The translations under genes were made by a program, and so were the position numbers. Positions 55,436 to 63,279 of a DNA stretch of 64,000 nucleotides are shown here, piece by piece (within the stretch, counting starts at the first letter, position 1; each line of letters begins with the position of its first letter). The stretch covers positions 13,415-77,414 of the forward strand of contig CAZPHC010000031.1 in assembly GCA_964586155.1 (NCBI GenBank), read 5' to 3'. A model generated the notes under the pieces. That model was given only the letters and a program-made list of their open reading frames with translations. It was not told the DNA's origin and ran no database searches. The stretch comes from SXNM01 sp964586155 (GTDB taxonomy: Bacteria; Myxococcota_A; UBA9042).

Positions 55436-56421
55436 CTGCCCTCCGTCGTGTCGTCTCGCGGCGCCGGCCGCAGCTCGTCGGCGCCGTGCCGCCGCAGGTA
55501 GCCTTGCTCCAGGCCGCAGCAGCGCGACAGCGCCCGGCAGCCGGTGCAGCGCTGGGCGTAGACCCGCAGCTCGGCCTCGATGGCGCGGATGCTGTAGACC
55601 TCGCGGCCGTGGGCGTCGTCGAGGTAGTGGCTCTCGCCGAAGCCCGAGCGCGAGACGTCGACCGCGTCGAGCTCGCCGTGGATGCAATGCGGCAGCGACT
55701 CCCAGCAGAGCGCCAGGCCGCGGGCGTCGGCGGCGGCGCGGGTCTCGGCGATGGCGCCGCGCACGTCGTCGTAGCGCAGGTCGATGCCCGGCCAGTCGCC
55801 GCCCTTGCCGCCCTGCGAGGGGAAGCAGACCTTGAGCGCGACGTCGTCGCCCCAGCGGTCGGCGCAATAGGCCACCCAGGCGCCGACGTGGTCGAGGTTG
55901 TGCCGCGTCAACACGAGGTTCAGCAGCAGCCGCGCACCGCGCTCGGCGAGGTGGTCGATGCCGGCGATCGTCTGGGCGTGGCCTTGCTCGCTGCCGCCGG
56001 AGATGATGGCGCTGGCCGCGGGCAGATGGCTGTGCAGGCTGACGATGGCGCGGTCGAGGCCGGCGGCCATGGCGCGCTCGGCGAACGCGGCGTCGGCGAA
56101 GCTGCGGCCCTGGGTGTTGATGTCCCAGCGCGCGCCGGCGCTGGCGAAGGCGTGCACGACGTCCCAGAAGCCCGGGTGGATCGTCGGCTCGCCGCCGGTG
56201 AGGATGACGCGGCGAAAGCCCCAGCCGAGCACGCGCTCGACCCGCGCCAGCAGCTCGGCCGTCTCGACGCGCCAGAGCGCCGGATCGCCGCTGTTGCTGC
56301 ACATCGGGCAGCGGTTGTTGCAGAGCTCGCCGAGGCGGAACAGCAGCAACGAGGCCGAGGTCACCGGCACGATCGGTGGTCGGCGCTTGCGCATCAGCCG
56401 CTCACTCGGCACCGTCTGCAT
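55432..56421 (-). CDS. Radical SAM protein
   Basis: 329 residues. The [4Fe-4S] site is CNNRCPMC (CxxxCxxC), followed by LTGGEPTIHPGFW and VSLHSHLPAA in the usual order. A C-terminal cysteine group (QRCTGCRALSRCCG) may bind an auxiliary cluster, as in SPASM/twitch enzymes. Substrate unknown. Start 56421 is uncertain; Met at 56394 is the alternative and fits slightly better spacing. Upstream partner of hemolysin III. Confidence 0.82.
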   Translation of the reverse strand: MQTVPSERLMRKRRPPIVPVTSASLLLFRLGELCNNRCPMCSNSGDPALWRVETAELLARVERVLGWGFRRVILTGGEPTIHPGFWDVVHAFASAGARWDINTQGRSFADAAFAERAMAAGLDRAIVSLHSHLPAASAIISGGSEQGHAQTIAGIDHLAERGARLLLNLVLTRHNLDHVGAWVAYCADRWGDDVALKVCFPSQGGKGGDWPGIDLRYDDVRGAIAETRAAADARGLALCWESLPHCIHGELDAVDVSRSGFGESHYLDDAHGREVYSIRAIEAELRVYAQRCTGCRALSRCCGLEQGYLRRHGADELRPAPRDDTTEGR

Positions 56422-56529
56422 CCTCGCCCCCGGCGCGGCGGTCGAGGCCGCGCGGCAGGGAGCATGGCACAGCGCCGGACGAGTCGCGAGGGCAACACGC
56501 GAACTCCCCGGCCTTTGGGGGCAATCGAG

Positions 56530-57414
56530 ATGGCGAAGGACGGACGGCCCGGCGCGGGCGGCGGTGGCAAGCGCAAGCCAGGCCGCAGCAACGGCAAGCC
56601 AGTCGCCGCCGCGCGACCGCCGCGGACGGCGCTGTCGCGCCACGAGCAGCGCGTGCGCAGCGGCGAGGCTGCGGGCGAGGCCGGGGTGCCACGCGCCGTC
56701 GACCGCCGCCCCGACCAGACCGCCGGCGCCGCGACCGGCCCCGCCGACGCCCGGTTCGCCTGGATGCTCGACCTGCTCGCCTACGCCGGCCATGGCCGGG
56801 TCGCTGCGCACGTCGACCTGCGCGCCAGCCGGGCGTCGATGCCGCCCGTGGTGCTCGCCGACGGCGACGGCCCGATCGTCGCGCTCGACGACGCCGCTGC
56901 CTTGGCCCGCCTGGCCTCGCGCCACCGCGCGTTCTCGCAGATCGCCGCCCGCTTCGCGCCGCTGGTGCTGGCGGGGCGCGAGCGCAAGCGCCCGCTGATC
57001 GTCGAGCTCTGGGATCTCGGCGCGCTGCTCGACGGCCAGCCCGCGGTCGCGCGCCTGGCCGACACCGCCGCCGCGCTGACGCGCTACCTTGGCGCTGAGG
57101 TCGTGGTCCCCGACGCAGCGACCCTGGGCGCGCGCCTCGGCAGCCTGCGCGCCGCCGCCCCGGAGCCGGGCGACGCGTTCGACGCGGCCGCGATCCCCGC
57201 GCAGCTGCGCGAGCGCAACCCGCTGGCCTGGCTGCTGGCGCCGCTGCCGATGAGCGCCGACGTCTCGGCCGATACCGGGCTCGCGCGCATGGCGATCGCC
57301 GCCGCCCAGGCCGACGCGACAGCGCCCGAGACGACAGAGCCCGAGACGACAGAGCCCGAGACGACAGAGCCCGAGACGACACAGACCGACGCCGGGACCG
57401 GATCGACGCCGTGA
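56530..57414 (+). CDS. Unknown protein with basic N-terminus and PETTE repeats
   Basis: 294 residues. Residues 1-75 are basic and low-complexity; 75-255 is an alpha/beta region (FAWMLDLLAYAGHGRVAAHV, LIVELWDLGALLDGQ) that I do not recognise; the end is four PETTE-type repeats. No signal or membrane segment. Its stop overlaps the GTG of the E1-like gene (GTGA), tying it to the ubiquitin-like cluster. Confidence 0.65.
   Translation: MAKDGRPGAGGGGKRKPGRSNGKPVAAARPPRTALSRHEQRVRSGEAAGEAGVPRAVDRRPDQTAGAATGPADARFAWMLDLLAYAGHGRVAAHVDLRASRASMPPVVLADGDGPIVALDDAAALARLASRHRAFSQIAARFAPLVLAGRERKRPLIVELWDLGALLDGQPAVARLADTAAALTRYLGAEVVVPDAATLGARLGSLRAAAPEPGDAFDAAAIPAQLRERNPLAWLLAPLPMSADVSADTGLARMAIAAAQADATAPETTEPETTEPETTEPETTQTDAGTGSTP
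57325..57384 (+). repeat. Four tandem 15-bp repeats
   Basis: CCCGAGACGACAGAG occurs four times in a row, the last unit with one change (CACAG). It encodes the PETTE tail of the preceding gene. Confidence 0.9.
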
Positions 57415-58160
57415 GCGCCGCAGCGCCGAGCCTCGACGCCCCGACGACCGCCAGCGCGCCGTCCCGCGCCGCGCAGCGCGTCGTGATCGTCGGCTGCGGT
57501 GGCCTCGGCGTGCCCGCGGCCTGGACCCTCGCTGCCGCCGGCGTCGGCACGCTCGTGCTGGTCGACGACGATCGCGTCGAGCCGAGCAACCTGCACCGCC
57601 AGGTGCTCTACCGCGAGCTCGACGTCGGCGTGCCCAAGGTCGAGGCCCTGGCGATGGCCCTGGTCGACCGCGTGCCGACGCTGCGGGTCGAAGCCGTCGA
57701 GCTGCGGGTTCGCGGTGCCAGCGCGTTGCTGCCGCTGCTCGACGGCGCGCACGGCCTGTTCGAAGGCACCGACGACGCGGCGCAGAAGTTCGCCGCCAGC
57801 GACGCCCTGGTCGCGCTGCGGGCCGGGCCGCGGCCTGTCGGCGTCATCGCTGCCGCCATCGGTCGGCGTGGCCAATGGTTCGGCCAGCTGCCGGACGGCC
57901 CGTGTTTTCGCTGTCTGTTCGAAGAGCCGCCGCCGCCGGCGCTGGTCCAGAGCTGCGTCGTCGCGGGCGTGCTCGGGCCCTCGGTGCTCGAGGTCGGCGC
58001 CTGGGCGGCCCGGAGCCTGCTGCGCCTGCTCGACGGCCGCGCCGACGCCGCGGCGGGCGCCCTGATCCGCCGCGACGCCGCCGGCTGGGCGCGGACGCCG
58101 GTGCAGATCGCCGCCGATTGCCCGTGTCGGCGGCCTGCGCCGGGGCCCCACTCGGCTTGA
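57411..58160 (+). CDS. E1-like (ThiF/MoeB/HesA) adenylating enzyme
   Basis: 249 residues. ATP site: VGCGGLG (28-33), DDDRVEPSNLHRQ (52-64) and Lys76 in VPKVEA. The crossover/thioester region has CFRCLFEEPPPP and SCVVAGVLG. The C-terminus ends with a CPCRR cysteine pair. It should adenylate the C-terminal glycine of a MoaD/ThiS-like carrier, here the next gene. GTG start overlaps the preceding stop. Short relative to full MoeB; no rhodanese domain. MoeB, ThiF or HesA cannot be told apart by eye. Confidence 0.85.
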   Translation: MSAAAPSLDAPTTASAPSRAAQRVVIVGCGGLGVPAAWTLAAAGVGTLVLVDDDRVEPSNLHRQVLYRELDVGVPKVEALAMALVDRVPTLRVEAVELRVRGASALLPLLDGAHGLFEGTDDAAQKFAASDALVALRAGPRPVGVIAAAIGRRGQWFGQLPDGPCFRCLFEEPPPPALVQSCVVAGVLGPSVLEVGAWAARSLLRLLDGRADAAAGALIRRDAAGWARTPVQIAADCPCRRPAPGPHSA

Positions 58161-58206
58161 CAGGCCGGAGCGTTGTGCTTCCGTGCCGGACCCCTGCCGG
58201 CGCGGC

Positions 58207-58242
58207 TTGCATTGCGTCGGCCGAAATTGCATGACTTTGCAT
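58207..58242. promoter_or_regulatory. Three TTGCAT words in helical phase upstream of the carrier gene
   Basis: TTGCAT starts at 58207, 58227 and 58237, that is 20 and 10 bp apart, in the 114-nt gap before the MoaD-like gene. Such phasing puts all copies on one face of DNA and suggests a binding site; one may serve as a -35 element. No other support. Confidence 0.35.
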
Positions 58243-58274
58243 TCCGCGGCCAGGTCCGCGCGATGGAGGCGAGG

Positions 58275-58553
58275 ATGGCCGTGCGCGTCAAGATTCCGAC
58301 ACCGCTGCGCAAGTACACTGCCGGCAAGGACATCGTCGAGGTCGAGGGTGCCAACGTGGGCGAGGCGCTCCGGGCGCTCGACGCGGTGCACACGGGCATC
58401 TGGGCCAAGGTCTGCGACGAGCAGGGCAAGGTCCGCCGCTTCATCAACGTCTACGCCGGCGACGAGGACATCCGCTTCCTCGACGGCCTCGAGACCGAGG
58501 TCGACGCCAAGACCGAGATCAGCATCATCCCGGCGATCGCCGGCGGTCGCTAG
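58275..58553 (+). CDS. MoaD/ThiS-like (ubiquitin-fold) sulfur carrier ending in GGR
   Basis: 92 residues, beta-grasp. MAVRVKIPTPLRKYTAGKD at the start and FINVYAGDEDIRFL in the middle are carrier features. It ends IAGGR: one residue follows the Gly-Gly, so activation should need trimming, as for some ubiquitin-like carriers with JAMM partners. Start 58275 has GGAGG five nt upstream; an in-frame ATG 12 nt earlier is less likely. The JAMM gene begins 5 nt after its stop. CysO is the nearest known parallel. Confidence 0.85.
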   Translation: MAVRVKIPTPLRKYTAGKDIVEVEGANVGEALRALDAVHTGIWAKVCDEQGKVRRFINVYAGDEDIRFLDGLETEVDAKTEISIIPAIAGGR

Positions 58554-58558
58554 CGGCG

Positions 58559-59731
58559 ATGGCCCTCGGCCACGACGCCCCGGCGCAGGCCCGCGATCCG
58601 CTGGCCCTGCTGCAGCGCTTCGGTCGCCAGCTGCTGATCGACGGCGTGACGCCCCAGGCGCAGGCCGCGCTCGCGTCCTGGGCCGCGGTGGTCACGACCG
58701 ACGGCAGCGAGGGCGCCGGGCAGGCCGCCGAGGTCCTGCTGCGGGCCCTGGTCGGGGCCGGCGTGGGGCGGGTCTGCTGCGTCGGCGAAGATCTCGCGCC
58801 GCTGGTGGACCCCGAGGCCAGCGGCGTGCGTGCGCTGCGGTCGCTCGACGCGGGCCTGCAGCTCATCGACGCGCCGAGCCTCGCCCACCCGCCGGTGGCG
58901 CACCTGCACCTCGCCAGCCGCGCCTACGGCGGCAGCGTCGACTTCCTGCTGACCGAGGCCGCGCAGGGTTGGGCCGAAGGGGCCGCGCACGACGCCGTCG
59001 TCTCGACCCTGATCGTCGAGACGGGCGATGCGCTCGCCGCCGACGACGCCCCGGGGCTCGGCAGCACCGCCGCGCGCCTGCTGACCGAGCACGCCCTCGG
59101 CCTGCGCCCGCTGCCGGCCGTGCTGCACCTGCGCTGGCCCGACGACGGCGGCGCGCCGACGGTCGAGGAGCGCGCGCCGAGCGAGTCTGGGGCCGAGGTC
59201 GCGAGCCTCGCCGACGCCGCGCTGCCGCCCGGGCTGCTGGCCGAGATCTGGGCCACGCCCGCCGTCTGGGAGCCGATCGCCGCCCACGTCGAGCGCGACT
59301 GGCCAAACGAGGCCTGCGGTTTTGTCCTGCGCCACGCCGACGGCAGCCTCGAGGCCGTGGCCTCGCGCAACCTGCAGGACCGCTACCACGGCATCGATCC
59401 GCAGGGCTATCCGCGCACCTCGCGCACGGCGTTCAAGGTCGATGACCGCCTGCTGCACCGTCGCCTCGAGCAGGGCGCCGAGCTCGCGCTGATCTACCAC
59501 AGCCATTGTGAGGCCGGCGCGTACTTCTCGGCCGAAGACGCCCGCGCCGCCGCGCCAGACGGCGAGCCGATGTTCCCGAACGCCAGCCACGTCGTGGTCT
59601 CGGTGCTCGGTGGCGTCGCCACGGCCGCGGCGCTGTTCTTCTTCGACGCCGGCCAGCGCCGGTTCGCCGCCGAGCAGGGCAGCGGCCAGCTGCCGCCGGC
59701 GCTTCGCCGCCAAGGGCCGGCCCGTGCCTAA
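58559..59731 (+). CDS. JAMM/Mov34 protease fused to a degenerate E1-like domain
   Basis: 390 residues. C-terminal JAMM domain: Glu251 in NEACGF and His314-x-His316-x7-Ser324-x2-Asp327 (HxHx7SxxD), a complete zinc site as in Mec+ (CysO system). The N-terminal ~200 residues resemble an E1 Rossmann start (RFGRQLLIDGVTPQAQAALA, then VGAGVGRVCCVGEDL) but lack the GxGGxG loop and catalytic Arg/Lys, so it is probably a binding-only domain. It should remove the extra residue or conjugate from the GGR carrier. Its end overlaps the PAS gene by 8 nt. Confidence 0.8.
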   Translation: MALGHDAPAQARDPLALLQRFGRQLLIDGVTPQAQAALASWAAVVTTDGSEGAGQAAEVLLRALVGAGVGRVCCVGEDLAPLVDPEASGVRALRSLDAGLQLIDAPSLAHPPVAHLHLASRAYGGSVDFLLTEAAQGWAEGAAHDAVVSTLIVETGDALAADDAPGLGSTAARLLTEHALGLRPLPAVLHLRWPDDGGAPTVEERAPSESGAEVASLADAALPPGLLAEIWATPAVWEPIAAHVERDWPNEACGFVLRHADGSLEAVASRNLQDRYHGIDPQGYPRTSRTAFKVDDRLLHRRLEQGAELALIYHSHCEAGAYFSAEDARAAAPDGEPMFPNASHVVVSVLGGVATAAALFFFDAGQRRFAAEQGSGQLPPALRRQGPARA

Positions 59732-61157
59732 CGAGGCCGAGCGGGCCGCCGCTGCGCCCCGGGGCGACGCCGCCGGTGCCGACGCCGCCGGTGCCGACGC
59801 CGCCGGTGCCGACGCCGCCGGTGCCGACACCTCGCATGCGGTGGCCGTCTACATCGAGCCGTTCGAGGGGGCGCAACGCGACGCGATCGACGATCGCCTC
59901 GCCGCGCTCGACCCCTCGATGGTCGTCGTCCGCCAGGTCGTCCGGCCGCAGCAGGCCGACGTGATCCTGCTGGCCGACAACGCGCCGATGACGATCGAGG
60001 CGGCGCTCGCCCACAGCGTGCCCGTGATCGCGGTCTCCGACGCGCGCGGCGACGTCGTGCGGGCGCGCGCCGCCGGCTACGAGACGCGGCTCGGGCTCGA
60101 GACGCCGCCGCTGCAATGGGCCGAGACGCTGCGCTGGCTCGGCGCCATCCGCCAGGCCCGGCGCGCGCTCAACGCCGCCCGCAGCGCCTACCGCTCGGCC
60201 GTGCGCGCCTCGGGCGCCGGCGGTTTTGTCTGGCAGCTCGGCGCCAACACGCTGCGCTTCGATCCGGCGTGGAAGGCGATGCTCGGCTACACCGACGAGG
60301 AGATCACCGACGACGCGCCGGCCTGGTTCACCCGCGTCCACGCTGCCGACCGGCCCCGGCTGCGCGCGGCGCTCGACCCGCTGCTGCGCGGCACGGCGCG
60401 CGTGCTCGACCTGGAGCACCGCATCCAGCACCGCGACCGCAGCTACCTCTGGGTGCGCACCCACGCCGAGGTGCGCAACGACGCGCTCGGCCTGCGCATC
60501 GAGGGCACGCAGGTCGACGTCACGGCGCGCAAGGTCACCGAGAAGCGCCTCGCCTACGCCGATCGCCACGACCGCCTGACCGGCGCGCTGTCGCGCCACG
60601 CCTTCCTCGAGGCGCTGCAGTCGCGGCTCAACGACCCCGACGCCGCCGTCGCCGTCGGCCTCTGTGACGTCGACGATCTCAAGCAGCTCAACAACCGCTG
60701 GGGCCGCCAGGGCGGCGACGACGTGCTCGTCTGGCTCGCCGGGCTGTTCGAGGATCGCGTCGGCGAGGGTGGCCTCTTCGGCCGCGTCGGCAGCGACGCC
60801 TTCGCCTTCGTCGTCGAGGGCGACGACACGCTGGCCCAGGCCCGACTCGTCGCGGATCTGCGCGACGAGCTGCTGCAGGAGCGCTTCTTGGGCCCGCACG
60901 GCGACGAGTTCGTGGCCACCGCGACCTTCGCCATCGCCGGCCGACCGCGCGGCGTCGACGACGCGACCGACCTGCTGCGGCTGGTCGACCGCGGCATCGA
61001 TCAGGCCCGGCGCGCCGGCGAAGGCGTGCTGGTCGTGACGCCCGAGACCGGCGCCCTGGCGTTCGCCCCGACCCTGGTCGTGGCCACCCCCGCTGACGCC
61101 GGTGCGCTGGCCGATCCGTCCGCCGGCGTCGGGCCCGACGGCAGCCGCAGCCGCTGA
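59724..61157 (+). CDS. PAS sensor protein with a degenerate GGDEF domain
   Basis: 477 residues. After the GADAA repeats, an alpha/beta domain (~35-130; VILLADNAPMTIEAAL, VPVIAVSDARG) resembles a receiver without a clear phospho-Asp. A PAS domain (WQLGANTLRF, MLGYTDEEI, DVTARKVTEKR) follows. The C-terminal GGDEF domain has DVDDLKQLNNRWG and, at the active site, RVGSDAFAF: GGDEF is GSDAF (~356-360), so cyclase activity is unlikely and a GTP/c-di-GMP sensing role is possible. GTG start at 59724. Confidence 0.75.
   Translation: MPNEAERAAAAPRGDAAGADAAGADAAGADAAGADTSHAVAVYIEPFEGAQRDAIDDRLAALDPSMVVVRQVVRPQQADVILLADNAPMTIEAALAHSVPVIAVSDARGDVVRARAAGYETRLGLETPPLQWAETLRWLGAIRQARRALNAARSAYRSAVRASGAGGFVWQLGANTLRFDPAWKAMLGYTDEEITDDAPAWFTRVHAADRPRLRAALDPLLRGTARVLDLEHRIQHRDRSYLWVRTHAEVRNDALGLRIEGTQVDVTARKVTEKRLAYADRHDRLTGALSRHAFLEALQSRLNDPDAAVAVGLCDVDDLKQLNNRWGRQGGDDVLVWLAGLFEDRVGEGGLFGRVGSDAFAFVVEGDDTLAQARLVADLRDELLQERFLGPHGDEFVATATFAIAGRPRGVDDATDLLRLVDRGIDQARRAGEGVLVVTPETGALAFAPTLVVATPADAGALADPSAGVGPDGSRSR
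59766..59825 (+). repeat. Four tandem 15-bp repeats (GADAA)
   Basis: GACGCCGCCGGTGCC is present in four exact copies (59766, 59781, 59796, 59811). They encode a disordered Ala/Gly/Asp linker near the start of the PAS protein. Confidence 0.95.
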
Positions 61158-61254
61158 CGGCGAGCGCCGCCGATGGCCCGGCCTTGCGCCGGCGCCCCGC
61201 GCGATCGTGCCGAATTCTCGCGTGACGCGGCCCAGGGTCTAGGCTGCTGCGGCG

Positions 61255-63279
61255 ATGATCGACCGCCTGACCAGCCAGCTCGCCGCCCTCTGCCCCGGCC
61301 CCAGCCGAGGCCGCACGCGGCTTGCCCACGCGCGCTCTCTCGGGCGCTCGACGCTGGCCATCGCGCCGGCCATCGCGCTGGCCATCGGCGCGCTCGCGGC
61401 GCTCGGCGCGGCACGGCCCGTCGCAGCCAGCCCGGCCAGACCCCCAGCTGTGGCGGGCGGCCAGGTCACGGCAGCGCCTGCGTCCGCCCCCGCGCCGGCG
61501 CCCACGGCGGACGCGGTCGAGGACGTCGCCGCCCCCGCGCCAGACGCCCGCGACAGCGACGACACCGCCGATGCCGGCGGCGCGCCGTGGACGCCGGCCA
61601 AGGCGCGCCGCCTGCTGCGCCCGCCGCCCGGCAGCCTCTCGATCGGCGCGACCTCCTCGGGGCGGCTCGAACACGGCCGCGCCATCGTCGCCGGCAAGGC
61701 CTGGTCGTTCATGCCGCATATCCCCGCGCGCGGCACGACCTGGGGTGTCGACGAGATGCAGGGCTTCCTCGACCGCATCGGCGCCGGCGTCAGCGGCTGC
61801 CGCAAGGGCGCCGAGCTGCGGGTCGGCAACATCAGCCTCGTGCGCGGCGGCTTCTCGCCCTGGCACCGCAGCCACCAGGCCGGCCGCGACGTCGACCTGG
61901 CGCCGATGCTGGTCGACCGCAAGGGCCGCAGCACGCCGCTCGATGACTTCGTCCGCATCGACCGCAGCGGCCGTGCCCGCGACGGCAGCGGCCGCAAGCT
62001 CGACGCCCGCTGCACGCTGCAGCTGCTCGTCGCCATCGCGTCCGAGACCGAGACGCCGGCGCAGTGGGTGTTCCTGTCGCGGACGATCAAGGCCCTGGCG
62101 CTGCGTGAGGCGGCCAAGGCCAAGGTCGACGCCGCGATCGTCGAGCGCATCGAGGCGATGGTGAAGCAGCCGTCGGACTCGGCGCCGCACGACGACCACC
62201 TGCACGTGCGGCTGTTCTGTAGCGAGGCCGATCGCCGCTACGGCTGCCTCGACCGCGAACCATGGCGGCCCTGGGTCAAGCGCGACGACGCCGGCTTCGC
62301 CCGCCACGTCCAGCAGGTCGCCGCCATCGCCCGCGCGACCGAGGCCGCGACGCGGCGGGAGGCGATCGCGCTGCTGGGCCGGCTGCGCACGCCGCTCGCC
62401 ATCCCAGCGCTCGGCGCGGCGCTGGTCGACAAGGACGCCGCGGTGCGCAAGAGCGCGCTCGAGGGCCTGGTCGCGCTCGGCGACGCCAGCGCCGCCGAGA
62501 CGATGCTGCGCGCGCTCGGCGAGGTCGACGACGACGTGTTCGCCGTCCGGCTCTACGACGTCGCGCGCAAGCTGCGGGCGGCCTCGCTGCTGCTGACGGC
62601 GCGCGCACTCCTGGTGAACCCGGCGGTGGCGCTGCAGCCAATGGTGCGCGACCGCGCCGGCGAGGCCCTGGCCCTGCGCGCGATCGCGACCCTGCGCGGC
62701 GACGGCACGAGCCGGCCCGATCCAGCGGCGGTCGAGTCGTTGCTGAGCGTGGTCCGCACGGGCTCGGCGGCGATGCGCCGGGCCGCGCACGACGCGCTGC
62801 TGCACATGACGAATCAGGCGATCCCGGGCGATCCGGGCGGCCAGGACCCGGCGAGCGTGGCCGCGGCCTGGACCGCCTTCTGGCAGAAGCACAGCCGCAG
62901 CCCCTGGGGCACCTGGGTCGCCGAGGGCTTCGCCGACCACGGCGTGCCGCTGGCTGAGCCCGGCAAGCTCGGCCGCAGCGACGTCCCGGCCCTGATCGAC
63001 GCCCTCGGCCACCGCTCGCCGGCGGTTGTGCACAACGCGACGCTGGCCCTGGCGGTCGTGGTCGGCGAGGCACCGAAGGCGCAGCCGGGGGCGGCGACGG
63101 TGGCCGCCTGGCGACGCTGGTGGCAGCGCCATCGGCGCGAGTACAAGCGGCCGGCGGCCAAAGGCAAGGTCGCTGGCAAGGCTGGCGCGAAGGGCGGCGG
63201 CAAGGGCGCGGGCAGAGGCGCGGGCAGAGGCGCGGGCAAAGGCGCGCCCAAGCGCGGCAGCAAGCGCTCTACTCGATGA
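61255..63279 (+). CDS. MepA-type murein endopeptidase with HEAT repeats
   Basis: 674 residues. N-terminal signal (Arg-rich, then hydrophobic LAIAPAIALAIGALAAL) and a Pro/Ala linker. The peptidase M74 domain (~120-340) has SHQAGRDVDL (His207, Asp211, Asp213) and HDDHLHVRL (His312, His315, His317), the metal ligands of MepA-like enzymes that cut peptidoglycan crosslinks. Residues ~350-620 are HEAT-like helical repeats, unusual for MepA. The tail is Lys/Gly-rich and may bind the wall or LPS. The end overlaps the cyclophilin stop by 11 nt. Confidence 0.8.
   Translation: MIDRLTSQLAALCPGPSRGRTRLAHARSLGRSTLAIAPAIALAIGALAALGAARPVAASPARPPAVAGGQVTAAPASAPAPAPTADAVEDVAAPAPDARDSDDTADAGGAPWTPAKARRLLRPPPGSLSIGATSSGRLEHGRAIVAGKAWSFMPHIPARGTTWGVDEMQGFLDRIGAGVSGCRKGAELRVGNISLVRGGFSPWHRSHQAGRDVDLAPMLVDRKGRSTPLDDFVRIDRSGRARDGSGRKLDARCTLQLLVAIASETETPAQWVFLSRTIKALALREAAKAKVDAAIVERIEAMVKQPSDSAPHDDHLHVRLFCSEADRRYGCLDREPWRPWVKRDDAGFARHVQQVAAIARATEAATRREAIALLGRLRTPLAIPALGAALVDKDAAVRKSALEGLVALGDASAAETMLRALGEVDDDVFAVRLYDVARKLRAASLLLTARALLVNPAVALQPMVRDRAGEALALRAIATLRGDGTSRPDPAAVESLLSVVRTGSAAMRRAAHDALLHMTNQAIPGDPGGQDPASVAAAWTAFWQKHSRSPWGTWVAEGFADHGVPLAEPGKLGRSDVPALIDALGHRSPAVVHNATLALAVVVGEAPKAQPGAATVAAWRRWWQRHRREYKRPAAKGKVAGKAGAKGGGKGAGRGAGRGAGKGAPKRGSKRSTR
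63205..63240 (+). repeat. Three 12-bp tandem repeats in the Lys/Gly tail
   Basis: GGCGCGGGCAGA is repeated three times, the last unit ending AAA (63229-63240). It encodes the GAGR/GAGK tail of the endopeptidase. Confidence 0.85.

Noticed and set aside
57325..57384. Possible CRISPR-like array
   Set aside because: Contiguous 15-bp units without spacers, inside a coding sequence.
57411..58553. Ordinary molybdopterin synthase genes
   Set aside because: No moaE, moaA or moaC is near, the carrier ends in GGR, and a JAMM gene follows.
59724..61157. Active diguanylate cyclase
   Set aside because: The catalytic motif is GSDAF, with the second Gly and the Glu lost.
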